A stretch of 33,970 nt of DNA from Oscillospiraceae bacterium (GTDB lineage: Bacteria > Bacillota > Clostridia > Oscillospirales > CAG-272). Made by a program: the position numbers and the translations under genes. How positions within the stretch are numbered: the stretch's first letter is position 1; the number at the start of each line of letters is the position of its first letter. This document shows positions 24,045-31,765 of this stretch, one piece after another. The notes below the pieces were generated by a model. That model was not told where the DNA came from and ran no database searches. It saw only the letters and a program-made list of their open reading frames with translations. The stretch is from positions 1 to 33,970 of the forward strand of contig SVRS01000026.1 in assembly GCA_015064695.1 (NCBI GenBank). The letters are read 5' to 3'.

Positions 24045-25418
24045 ATGAAAAAGAGAACCCGCTTGTTGACTTTTGTTCTGTTGAGCGCCTTGGCGCTGTC
24101 TGCGGTAACGGGTTGTACCCCCTCCAAGGATCCCGCCGTTTCTACCGAGGGCGCAACCACCCAGACGGATACCACCGTCGAGGAAACGACTGAGGAGGCT
24201 ACGACGGAGGAGGTTACCACCCGCGAGCCTGCCCGCGTGGTGAAGGTGGATAACACCTACCGGATCGTTATTGCCGCTGAGGCCGATGAATTCGTCCAAC
24301 GGGCCGCCAATCAGGTTGTGGAGTCGCTGAAGGAAAAGGCAGGCCTGGAGCTGACCCTGGTTACCGATGCAGAGACACCTTCCGAGCATGAGATCGTGCT
24401 GGGCAACACCAACCGTACCGAGACCGAGCTGGGCTCGGATTGGGAATTCTCCCTGCAGGGGGATTCCTTTTATCTGGATACCGACGACTCCCTTACCCTG
24501 TACTTTGCTGCCGAGGCGGTGATGGATGCCTGGCTGACTCCCGATTTCGGCCTGGCCGAGGAGGGAACTCTGACCCTCTCGGAGGATCGTGTCGTCGATC
24601 TGAACGCCGTGGTCACCAAACGGGATACTGCCATTAAGGTCATGACCCAAAATATCCGTGACTCAGATGACGGCGGCGAAAACAACGTGCCCAAGCGCTA
24701 TGAGCGCTTGAAGCTGCTGCTGATCGATTACCTGCCTGACGTCATCGGTACCCAGGAAAATTCCAGAAACTGGCTCATCCGCTTTGAAAAGCTGTACGCG
24801 AACATGAGCCCGGATGAAAAGCTTCCCGTATACGGTATGGTCGGTAGCTCCGTGGATGGCCATGAAGCCATTGGCGGCGGCCGTAACACCATCTTCTATC
24901 GCCTGGATCGCTTCGATTTGATCGAGACGGACACCTTCTGGTTGTCGGAGACGCCTCACCTGTCCAGCTCGCTGGAGGGGGCCGAGCATAAGCGCACCTG
25001 CACCTGGGCAAAGCTTTATGATAAGAAAACCGGCAAGACCGTTCTCTTTATGAGCACTCACCTGGACCATAAGAGCAGCCGCCTGCGGGAATTGCAGATC
25101 ACCATTCTGCTGGATTACATGGCAGATAAGTTCGGAGATTTCCCCATCTACCTGGTGGGCGATCTCAACACCGGAAGCTACAGCACGGCATTCCAGATTT
25201 TGTCCGATAAAATGCTGGTCGCTCGCGACAATGCTTGGATCAATGCTTCCACGAAGGATTATACCTTCCACGGCTACAGCGAGTACGGCGGCAGCCTCAT
25301 CGACCACATCTTCTATAACGAGTATTCCACCCCCATTCGTTACGAGATCCTGTCCAAGGACTATGGCGGCTACGTTTCGGATCACTACGGTGTACTGACC
25401 GAATTCATCTTTGAATGA
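24045..25418 (+). CDS. EEP-fold hydrolase lipoprotein, paralogue 3 of 4
   Basis: This is a 457-residue paralogue, the most divergent of the four. It has lipobox VTGC with Cys24, a Thr/Glu-rich linker to about 62 and the shared N-terminal domain (LYFAAEAVMDAWLTPDFGLAEEG). The EEP domain keeps TQNIRD, DVIGTQEN, STHLDH, GDLN (Leu instead of Phe), LIDHIFYNE (His after the Asp, unlike EIDF in the others) and VSDHYGV. The changed GDLN and LIDH motifs suggest a different substrate range but not loss of activity. AAGGAGG lies upstream of the ATG. It is 41 bases from paralogue 2. Confidence 0.88.
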   Translation: MKKRTRLLTFVLLSALALSAVTGCTPSKDPAVSTEGATTQTDTTVEETTEEATTEEVTTREPARVVKVDNTYRIVIAAEADEFVQRAANQVVESLKEKAGLELTLVTDAETPSEHEIVLGNTNRTETELGSDWEFSLQGDSFYLDTDDSLTLYFAAEAVMDAWLTPDFGLAEEGTLTLSEDRVVDLNAVVTKRDTAIKVMTQNIRDSDDGGENNVPKRYERLKLLLIDYLPDVIGTQENSRNWLIRFEKLYANMSPDEKLPVYGMVGSSVDGHEAIGGGRNTIFYRLDRFDLIETDTFWLSETPHLSSSLEGAEHKRTCTWAKLYDKKTGKTVLFMSTHLDHKSSRLRELQITILLDYMADKFGDFPIYLVGDLNTGSYSTAFQILSDKMLVARDNAWINASTKDYTFHGYSEYGGSLIDHIFYNEYSTPIRYEILSKDYGGYVSDHYGVLTEFIFE

Positions 25419-25446
25419 CGAAAAGGATACATGGAGAATCACGAGC

Positions 25447-26805
25447 ATGAAACGAGTAAAGCTTTTGATTGCCCTGCTGCTGACGGCAGCAACCGCGTTC
25501 TCGGCGTTGACGGGATGTAATCCCTCTGATCCTGCCAACGAGGGCATCACCACGCAGATTGTTACAGATACAGAAAAAAACACGGAGGAGATCACCACCG
25601 CCGCTGAGACCGAGCCCGCCTTTGTGGGTATGATCTTCGATGCTACCGCCCGTATCGTCATACCTGCCGATGCGGATGAGATCATCCGTAACGCCGCCAA
25701 CATGGTGGCCGCCGCTATTACGGAAAAGGCGGGCATGACTCTCCCCGTCGTGAGTGCCGACCAAGACGGCGACACGGATAGCGCTTCCTTGACGCTGGCC
25801 GTCGGTTCCTTTGAGACCGAGAGAGCCTACTCTCTTACGGCCGAGGGAAAGAGTCTCTGCTTGGAGGCCTCGGACTCCACCACTCTTTACTATGCCGCCA
25901 AGGCGGTGCTGGATGCTTGGCTGACACCCGATTTCGGCCTGGTGTCCGAGGGCGTTTTGACTCTCCCGCAGAATCGCATGGCCGATCTCAACGGTCTGAC
26001 CACAAAGCTGGATCATTCCATTCGCGTTCTCTCCCAAAACGTCCGTGTGGCGGATGACCCCGACGGCAATTCGGTTGCTGAGCGTACGCGGCGTTTGCGT
26101 GATCTGCTGGAGGAATACCGCCCCGATCTGATCGGTACCCAGGAGACATCGGACAAATGGATGATGCAGCTGAAGGGGATCGCCCGGTATCTGGCGAAAA
26201 GAACCGACTTGGGCGAGTATGGCATGGTTGGGTGTTCCCGGGAGGGGCGCGAGGCCACCAGCGGCGAGTGGAATACCATCTTCTACCGCAAGGATCGCTT
26301 TGAACTGCTGGACAGCGATACAACCTGGCTCTCGGATACCCCCAATGAGGCCAGCGCCGTGGAGGGCTCCCTTTACAAGCGAATCTGTACTTGGGCTCTG
26401 CTGAAGGACAAGCAGACGGGTGAGACCATTCTCTTTGCCAATACCCATCTGGATCACGGCACCGACGAGGTAAGAAGAGCACAGATGGATATTCTGATGA
26501 ACTACCTGGCTGACCGTATCGGACAGTATCCTTTCTATCTGACGGGTGATTTCAACTGCCAAAGCGATAGCCTGCCCTATCAGACCGCTACCTCGCGCCT
26601 GCAGGATTCCCACGTGACGGGTTGGATGGATCATTCCACCGTGAACCGTACCTATCACGGCTATCAAGAAACCGGCGGAAGCGAGATCGACTTCATCTTC
26701 CACAATGAAAAAACCACCCCTGTGAACTACGAGATCATCTCCAAGGGCTACGACGGCTACGTGTCGGACCACTTTGGGGTGATTGTGGAGTTTGTGAATG
26801 GGTGA
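25447..26805 (+). CDS. EEP-fold hydrolase lipoprotein, paralogue 4 of 4
   Basis: This is a 452-residue paralogue and the last gene of the operon. It has lipobox LTGC with Cys24. The linker is shorter and less Thr-rich. The N-terminal domain is present (AANMVAAAITEKAGMTLPVV; SDSTTLYYAAKAVLDAWL). The EEP motifs are intact: SQNVRV, DLIGTQET, NTHLDH, TGDFN, EIDFIFHN and VSDHFGV. I chose the ATG at 25447 over an in-frame TTG at 25411 because only the former starts a signal peptide; its GGAG site is ten bases away, longer than usual. The duplicated terminator elements at 26860-27190 follow. Confidence 0.87.
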   Translation: MKRVKLLIALLLTAATAFSALTGCNPSDPANEGITTQIVTDTEKNTEEITTAAETEPAFVGMIFDATARIVIPADADEIIRNAANMVAAAITEKAGMTLPVVSADQDGDTDSASLTLAVGSFETERAYSLTAEGKSLCLEASDSTTLYYAAKAVLDAWLTPDFGLVSEGVLTLPQNRMADLNGLTTKLDHSIRVLSQNVRVADDPDGNSVAERTRRLRDLLEEYRPDLIGTQETSDKWMMQLKGIARYLAKRTDLGEYGMVGCSREGREATSGEWNTIFYRKDRFELLDSDTTWLSDTPNEASAVEGSLYKRICTWALLKDKQTGETILFANTHLDHGTDEVRRAQMDILMNYLADRIGQYPFYLTGDFNCQSDSLPYQTATSRLQDSHVTGWMDHSTVNRTYHGYQETGGSEIDFIFHNEKTTPVNYEIISKGYDGYVSDHFGVIVEFVNG

Positions 26806-26859
26806 TACAACGAAATGTTGAATGGGAGAACGGGCCTTAGGAATCTCCCAAAACTTTAT

Positions 26860-27010
26860 GGTGGGGAGAAAACCCACAAATACATTTTTTGAAAAGCTTT
26901 TTCAGAATTCTTAAGGTGCTTTTTCTCGAAAAGGCATTAAGTGGGGGATGGGGCAAAGCCCCATCCCCTTCGTCTGAGGACCGCCGAAGTCTACGGCGGT
27001 CCTTTTGTTG
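26860..27010. repeat. Interspersed palindromic element, copy 4, ending in a terminator
   Basis: The element starts GGTGGGGAGAAAACCCACAA and contains a partly decayed AAGGTGCTTTTT/AAAAGGCATTAAG hairpin and GATGGGGC/GCCCCATC. It ends with a terminator hairpin. It is nearly identical to 27039-27190, making a direct repeat with a 28-base spacer. Together with copy 5 it fills the gap of 384 bases after the EEP operon, where I see no gene. Confidence 0.85.
26978..27006 (+). terminator. Terminator of the EEP lipoprotein operon (first of two)
   Basis: A perfect 9-bp stem GGACCGCCG/CGGCGGTCC, seven-base loop and TTTTGTTG tail. Confidence 0.9.
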
Positions 27011-27038
27011 TAGGCAAAACTGCGCTGTGTCCGATATG

Positions 27039-27190
27039 GGTGGGGAGAAAACCCACAACTACATTTTTGAAAAAGCTTTTTAAGGATTCTTAAGGTGCTT
27101 TTTCTCGAAAAAGCACCTTAAGTGGGGGATGGGGCAAAGCCCCATGCCTTTCCTCCGGGGACCGCCGAAGTCAACGGCGGTCCTTTTTAT
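27039..27190. repeat. Interspersed palindromic element, copy 5, ending in a terminator
   Basis: This is the second copy of the tandem. Here the central hairpin is perfect: 15-bp arms at 27089-27103 and 27108-27122 around CTCG. It also has GGGGC/GCCCC. The end touches the stop codon of the minus-strand XRE gene at 27190. Confidence 0.85.
27159..27188. terminator. Second copy of the terminator, may serve converging genes
   Basis: The stem is the same GGACCGCCG/CGGCGGTCC as at 26978, followed by TTTTT on the plus strand. It lies at the end of the converging XRE gene. On the minus strand no T-run follows, so it is mainly a plus-strand terminator. Confidence 0.8.
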
Positions 27191-28047
27191 TATATGACCA
27201 TCATGCGCAGGACAAATTTGGCGATTCCCCGCAGGAAGGTCGGTACATACTTATCCACCAGCGAGAGTGCCTCGGGAAGAAGCTCGTCCCGCCAAACGTG
27301 ATGGGTCGGCGAGACGGTGGAAAAGACCGTCCCCTCGGCTACCGTTCCGCCCGCGGCGATCATCCCGTAGGCGTGGTCCCCCAGAGCGACGTAGTACCCC
27401 ACGGCCAAAGCCCCCACCGAGATCAAACCCACCGACAGTGCGCCAATGGCCAGTATTCCCACGGCAATCGCTCCGACGGCCACAGCACCCACGGCAATAC
27501 TGCCCACCGCCAAAAGAAGTCCCAGTGCGAATATGCCAAGGGACAAAAGCCCCACCGAGCAGAGTCCCACCGACAGTACCCCCACCGAGGCAAGCCCCAG
27601 CGAGAAGATACCCCGCGCGGCAAGTCCGATGGCCAGTACCCCCGTTGCCTTGCGTCCCCATCCGATGTTGATATGGACCAGAGGCAGATTCCCCAGGGTA
27701 CGGCGGCTCTTGTACTCAAAATAGTGGGGACGACGGCTCCAGGCATCTCCCAGACGAGTGAGGGGGGCGGTCGTCGCGGATGCGGCCTGCGGCTCGGGCT
27801 TGGGTTCGGGACAGGGGGGGACGGGCTCCTCGCCTGTGAGCAGATAATCCACGGTGCATCCGTACAGGCGGGAGAGGGTCAGCAGTTTATCCGTCTCGGG
27901 GTAGGCCAGGTCGGACTCCCACTTGGACACCGCCTGCCGCGAGATCCCCAGCCGCTCGGCCAGCTCCTCCTGGGTGATGTTCTGTGCCCGACGCAGACGG
28001 GCCAGCCGTCCGCCGGTGGTTTCATGGGTTGGATTGGTTTCGGTCAT
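27190..28047 (-). CDS. XRE regulator fused to a glycine-pentad hydrophobic repeat domain
   Basis: This is a 285-residue protein. Residues 12-70 are an XRE helix-turn-helix (RLARLRRAQNITQEELAERL, then GISRQAVSKWES). Residues 72-95 are a Pro/Glu-rich linker. From about 136 to 217 there is a glycine every five residues with pattern G-x-x-[AS]-[VIL], about 16 units with one slip near 177-182. The stretch is very hydrophobic and could lie in the membrane or form a beta-solenoid. A non-repetitive tail follows (TVSPTHHVWRDELLPEALSL) to 285. AAAGGAGG precedes the ATG. It has its own promoter overlapping the terminator of the rnmV operon. The likely role is a membrane-linked regulator; no target is visible. 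Confidence 0.82.
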   Translation of the reverse strand: MTETNPTHETTGGRLARLRRAQNITQEELAERLGISRQAVSKWESDLAYPETDKLLTLSRLYGCTVDYLLTGEEPVPPCPEPKPEPQAASATTAPLTRLGDAWSRRPHYFEYKSRRTLGNLPLVHINIGWGRKATGVLAIGLAARGIFSLGLASVGVLSVGLCSVGLLSLGIFALGLLLAVGSIAVGAVAVGAIAVGILAIGALSVGLISVGALAVGYYVALGDHAYGMIAAGGTVAEGTVFSTVSPTHHVWRDELLPEALSLVDKYVPTFLRGIAKFVLRMMVI

Positions 28048-28076
28048 GTGAAAACCTCCTTTCGGTTTCTGCCCTT

Positions 28077-28105
28077 ATGATAGCAAAAACCCTGCGGAAT
28101 GTCTA
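28077..28105 (-). promoter_or_regulatory. Putative promoter of the XRE-repeat gene
   Basis: On the minus strand TAGACA (28105-28100) and TATCAT (28082-28077) are 17 bases apart, about 30 bases before the start codon. It overlaps the terminator of the upstream operon. Confidence 0.5.
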
Positions 28106-28119
28106 TACACGCAGGGTTT
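28087..28119. terminator. Terminator of the trhP-uppP-rnmV operon (bidirectional look)
   Basis: A 10-bp stem AAACCCTGCG/CGCAGGGTTT encloses a 13-base loop. On the minus strand the T-rich side reads GGGTTTTTGC; on the plus strand it reads TTTCTTTTT. Confidence 0.75.
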
Positions 28120-28154
28120 CTTTTTGGCAACCATGGGTTGCGGGGGCATTTTTA

Positions 28155-28763
28155 TCATTCCTCGCCTCTGCCGACAAGGGTAAGGTATTCCTCATAATTC
28201 AAGAGCAACCGCAGGGCCTCCAGCAACGCATTCGCACTCATCCCGGACGGCAACCCCACCTTTGCGGCCAGCTCGTCCCGTCGCTTGGTGCTGTCGGGAC
28301 CGCCCGTCAGCCCGTCCTCAAAGAAATCCACCTTGGACAGGGGATTCTCGCGGGCACGCTCCAGCGGGTCTGCATCCGACTTGGCGTAGGGCAGGAACAG
28401 GTCGTAAAGCAGGGAGTCCTCCATGCCCTCCACCCCCAGGGTCCCTGCCGCCGAGGGCTTGTCCTTACGGCGCTCCTTGCCCTTGATCTGAGGAATGTAC
28501 AGAGGAATGATGCGGTCGCGGGGGACCATACCCGACAGGTGGGAGCGGATGATCTTGCCTCCACCGTCACTGTCGGTTAGTACGATCAAAGGGCTCGACG
28601 CGGCCAAACGGCGAAGGAGCAGCTTTTTTTCCTCTTTCTTGAAAATTCCGAAGCCGTCCGTTATGATGATCTGGGCGTCGATGACGTTGGACAGGCGGAT
28701 CTTATCGTACTTGCCCTCGACCACCACGGGATAGGGGATGGAGAGCTTTTCTTTTTGTGACAT
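28155..28763 (-). CDS. rnmV: Ribonuclease M5 (TOPRIM, DUF4093)
   Basis: This is a 202-residue protein close to RNase M5, which matures 5S rRNA in Firmicutes. The TOPRIM domain has VVEGKYD with Glu16 and LTDSDGGG with Asp64 and Asp66. The family block KGKERRKDKPSAAGTLGVEGM (94-114) follows, and the C-terminal helical part ends LLNYEEYLTLVGRG. Unlike many genomes, where it sits beside rsmA, here it lies six bases downstream of uppP in a small operon. Family assignment is strong; the symbol rests on the TOPRIM and KGKxR/GVEGM signatures. Confidence 0.85.
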   Translation of the reverse strand: MSQKEKLSIPYPVVVEGKYDKIRLSNVIDAQIIITDGFGIFKKEEKKLLLRRLAASSPLIVLTDSDGGGKIIRSHLSGMVPRDRIIPLYIPQIKGKERRKDKPSAAGTLGVEGMEDSLLYDLFLPYAKSDADPLERARENPLSKVDFFEDGLTGGPDSTKRRDELAAKVGLPSGMSANALLEALRLLLNYEEYLTLVGRGEE

Positions 28764-28769
28764 AGAATC

Positions 28770-29606
28770 TTACCTCCCGAACACCAGGAAATATCCAAAT
28801 ACCAGCGCACCCAGGGCGATGCGATACCATCCGAAGGCTGCAAAGCTGTGCCGCTTGACGAAGTCCATGAGAAACCGAATGGCGGCCAGGGACACCAGAA
28901 ACGCTGAGACACACCCGACGGCCAGGATGCCCCATTCCAGTGCCGTGACGGTCACGCCCTCGGCAAAGAGCTTGACCACCTTGAGCAGGCTGGCGCCCAG
29001 CATGGTGGGGATGGCCATGAAGAAGGAGAACTCGGCGGCGGCCCCGCGGGATGCGCCCAGGAGCATGGCCCCCAGGATGGTGGAGCCCGATCGGGAGGTG
29101 CCGGGAATCAGGGAGAGGACCTGGAACAGACCAATGAGGAAGGCCAGCTTGTAGCCGATGCTCCCCACCTCGGACACGGTTGCCTTGTCGGAGGGCTTGT
29201 ATTTCTCAATGAGAATGAACAGGATGCCGTAAATCACAAGAGCAACGGCAACGGTAACGTAGTTATACAAATGCGTATCCAGCCAGTCATCCAACAGTAT
29301 GCCGATGATTGCCGAGGGAATCACGGCCACGCAGACCCGGAACCACAGTCCCCAGGTGTTCTTTTTCTCCAAAGACGACTTGGAGGGAGAGAAGGGATTG
29401 AGCTTGCCGAAAAACAGCACGATCACCGCCAGGATGGCTCCCAGCTGGATGACCACGTCGAACATCTCGGAAAACGCCTCCGAGACCTGCAGGGGGAAAA
29501 GCTCGCCCAGGAGGATGAGGTGGCCCGTGGAGGACACGGGGAGCCACTCGGTGATGCCCTCTACGATGCCGTAGAGGAGGGATTTTAAGAGTTCAAGGAT
29601 AATCAA
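28770..29606 (-). CDS. uppP: Undecaprenyl-diphosphatase UppP (BacA)
   Basis: This is a 278-residue membrane phosphatase that recycles undecaprenyl pyrophosphate for cell-wall synthesis and can give bacitracin resistance. The N-terminal signature EGITEWLPVSSTGHL (16-30) and the second motif PGTSRSGST (168-176) are present with the catalytic Glu and Arg. About eight hydrophobic segments are visible, and the length is normal. It starts 39 bases after the DUF2752 gene and is followed by rnmV after six bases. Confidence 0.95.
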   Translation of the reverse strand: MIILELLKSLLYGIVEGITEWLPVSSTGHLILLGELFPLQVSEAFSEMFDVVIQLGAILAVIVLFFGKLNPFSPSKSSLEKKNTWGLWFRVCVAVIPSAIIGILLDDWLDTHLYNYVTVAVALVIYGILFILIEKYKPSDKATVSEVGSIGYKLAFLIGLFQVLSLIPGTSRSGSTILGAMLLGASRGAAAEFSFFMAIPTMLGASLLKVVKLFAEGVTVTALEWGILAVGCVSAFLVSLAAIRFLMDFVKRHSFAAFGWYRIALGALVFGYFLVFGR

Positions 29607-29645
29607 GGGGGGCTCCTTTCAATGAGTGCAAAAAAATGGGGGCGG

Positions 29646-30065
29646 TCAGAGGGGAAGGATGAAGCGAAGGATACGGGCGACGAGTCCGCTTTGGGGGGCG
29701 ACGGTGACCACATCGCTTCCCGTAAAGAGCCGCAAGAGGTAGACCAGTACCAGCAGGACACCGAAGGCGGCAAGGGTGGCGGCGGTGGCTTTTCTCCTGC
29801 CCTTCCAATGGAACAGGACCAGGAATGCGGCGACTACGGGCAGGGCGAAGGAGGCGGGGTGGTAGTACCACGCACCGGCAAAGTCCAGGGTGACAAGACT
29901 CCACAACGCGCGGGTCATGCCGCATCCGGGGCAGGAGATACCGAACAGGTGCTGAACGGGGCAGGGAAGCCCCAAAACGAAGCGTAGGAGGCATAGCCCC
30001 GCTATCGCCGAAAGACCGATGACAGACCCCTTGTGGCTCGACCAGAATAGGCGGAGACGGTTCAT
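29646..30065 (-). CDS. DUF2752 membrane protein
   Basis: This is a 139-residue small membrane protein. The defining motif is PCPVQHLFGISCPGCGMTRA (34-53), with Cys35, Cys45 and Cys48. Hydrophobic helices lie near 15-33, 70-86 and 98-115. Function is unknown for the family. It lies in the same minus-strand operon, 42 bases after the U32 gene. Confidence 0.88.
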   Translation of the reverse strand: MNRLRLFWSSHKGSVIGLSAIAGLCLLRFVLGLPCPVQHLFGISCPGCGMTRALWSLVTLDFAGAWYYHPASFALPVVAAFLVLFHWKGRRKATAATLAAFGVLLVLVYLLRLFTGSDVVTVAPQSGLVARILRFILPL

Positions 30066-30107
30066 GGTATGCGGCTCCTTTCCGGAGTATGTTTGCAGGA
30101 TGCGTTC

Positions 30108-31394
30108 TTACTTCTTAGTTCCCACCCGCATGATGTCCCCGGGGGTCACATCAAAGGGAACTCTGGCCCAGAAGATCATCTGGGGATGGGGAATATTGGC
30201 GCGGATGCGGCCCTCGGTGTCGTAAAGCTCGCCCACGTAGAAGAACTGCCCCGTCTTGCCGGGGGAGATGACCTCGGCGGGGTCGGCGGCGCGGACCTTG
30301 TTCTTCTCCATGAAGCGGTAGAGCCGTCCGTCGGCGTTCTCGTAGGGAACGCGGTTCTCCAGAATGGCGGCAAGCTCGGCTCGTGCCTCGGGGGAATCCA
30401 TCTCCAAAGCGGTGCCGTAGTAGGCCTTCTCGCCAATGTAGTGGCCGCCCTTGACCAGCTGAGGCTCCTGCATGGGATCGTCCAGGTAGAAGCCTGTGGC
30501 ATACTCGCGGTGGGAAACGCTGTCCAGCTCCTGCATCCAGGCGGGGTCAAACTTATAGTTTTCGGGGGCGCGGGTGTAGGCGTCCATGGCCATGCGGTAG
30601 GTGTTGGTCACCACGGCGGTGTAATAGGAGGATTTCATGCGGCCCTCAATCTTGAAGGAGTCAATGCCACTCTCCATCAGCTCGGGAATATGCTCAATCA
30701 TGCACATATCCCGCGAGGACATGAAGAAGGTTCCCAGCTCGGTTTGCTCCACGGGAATGGGGAAGTTGGGGCGCTTCTCCTCGTAGATGGTGTAGTTCCA
30801 GCGGCAGGGCTGAGAGCAGGTGCCACGGTTGCCGTCCCGTCCCGCCGTGAGGGTGTTGGCCAACAGACAACGACCGCTGTAGGAGACGCACATGGAGCCG
30901 TGGATGAATGCCTCCAGCTCAACGTCGGCGGGAAGGGCTTCCTTGATCGCCTTGATCTCGTGGAATTGCAGCTCGCGAGCCAAAACCAGGCGACGGGCAC
31001 CCATGCGGGCATAGGCGTTGGCGGCGGCGGGGGAGATGATGCTGGCCTGGGTGGATATATGGATCTCCATATCGGGAAGCATTTCCTGCACCGTGGCCAT
31101 GACGCCTAAGTCTGCCACGATAAAGGCATCGATCCCCGATCCCCGCAGATCGTCCAAAAAGCGGTACAGGAAGGGGTATTCATGGGTGCGGGGCATGGTG
31201 TTGAGGGTCAGATAGACCTTCCTGCCCATGCTGTGGGCCAGCTTGACGGCATCATAGATCTCGGGGATGGTAAAGTTCCCCGCTTGGGAGCGCATACCGA
31301 ATTGCTGACCTGCCAGATAGACGGCGTCAGCGCCGTACGCGAGGGCGGCGCGGAGCTTTTCGGGATTGCCGGCAGGGGATAAAAGTTCGGGCAT
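30108..31394 (-). CDS. Peptidase U32 family protein, TrhP-like (tRNA hydroxylation)
   Basis: This is a 428-residue protein. I chose the ATG at 31394, five bases after AGGAGG; the upstream part of the frame overlaps its promoter. The U32 signature is EAFIHGSMCVSYSGRC (161-176), followed by GTCSQPC (191-197), so Cys169, Cys176, Cys193 and Cys197 could hold an Fe-S cluster. The N-terminal MPELLSPAGNPEKLRAALAYGADAVYLAG is typical. Members of the TrhP/YrrO group make 5-hydroxyuridine in tRNA, and protease activity is doubtful in most. It starts the operon trhP-DUF2752-uppP-rnmV. Confidence 0.9.
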   Translation of the reverse strand: MPELLSPAGNPEKLRAALAYGADAVYLAGQQFGMRSQAGNFTIPEIYDAVKLAHSMGRKVYLTLNTMPRTHEYPFLYRFLDDLRGSGIDAFIVADLGVMATVQEMLPDMEIHISTQASIISPAAANAYARMGARRLVLARELQFHEIKAIKEALPADVELEAFIHGSMCVSYSGRCLLANTLTAGRDGNRGTCSQPCRWNYTIYEEKRPNFPIPVEQTELGTFFMSSRDMCMIEHIPELMESGIDSFKIEGRMKSSYYTAVVTNTYRMAMDAYTRAPENYKFDPAWMQELDSVSHREYATGFYLDDPMQEPQLVKGGHYIGEKAYYGTALEMDSPEARAELAAILENRVPYENADGRLYRFMEKNKVRAADPAEVISPGKTGQFFYVGELYDTEGRIRANIPHPQMIFWARVPFDVTPGDIMRVGTKK

Positions 31395-31424
31395 AGGAGC
31401 CTCCTGTTTATTTAAATATGGATT

Positions 31425-31453
31425 ATTATACACTATCCCACAGGGTTTGTCAA
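31425..31453 (-). promoter_or_regulatory. Consensus sigma-A promoter of the U32/uppP/rnmV operon
   Basis: On the minus strand TTGACA (31453-31448) and TATAAT (31430-31425) are perfect and 17 bases apart, about 30 bases before the start codon. Confidence 0.92.
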
Positions 31454-31669
31454 TAGGAAAAGGCGCTTCCCGTGTGGAAAGCACCATTTCTGAAACATTC
31501 ATACCGGGACTTGCTTGAAATGAGCGGCATGACCGAGAGTGAGTCATTCCTCAGCCGAACAAGCCGATTTTTCGAATGTGCAAACCGGGCATGGATCGGT
31601 GTTCTGTGGTTGTTTTTTTCGTGTGGGTCAGTGTGAAAAAGATGTTTTCAAAAAAAATATAAAACCATA

Positions 31670-31698
31670 TTGACAATTCCAAAAGAATTGTGTATAAT
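31670..31698 (+). promoter_or_regulatory. Consensus sigma-A promoter of the solute-binding lipoprotein gene
   Basis: TTGACA (31670-31675) and TATAAT (31693-31698) are both perfect and 17 bases apart. The leader is about 60 bases. Between this and the divergent promoter (31454-31669) I see no gene. Confidence 0.93.
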
Positions 31699-31765
31699 GA
31701 AAGATAATAAAAGCCGCCGTCCCGATCGGCGGCCGATATATATGAAAACAAGGAGACGTGCGAAC

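Noticed and set aside
25405..26877. Long minus-strand frames opposite the EEP genes (also 21285-22817 and 24663-25775)
   Set aside because: The same kind of antisense frame recurs opposite each paralogue, which follows from codon bias and not from a gene.
26860..27190. Possible CRISPR array because of direct repeats
   Set aside because: Only two units of about 150 bp, with long palindromes and terminators; no short repeats with unique spacers and no cas genes.
30108..31394. Reading the U32 protein as a collagenase or secreted protease
   Set aside because: There is no signal peptide, and the Cys pattern fits the tRNA-modifying TrhP group better.
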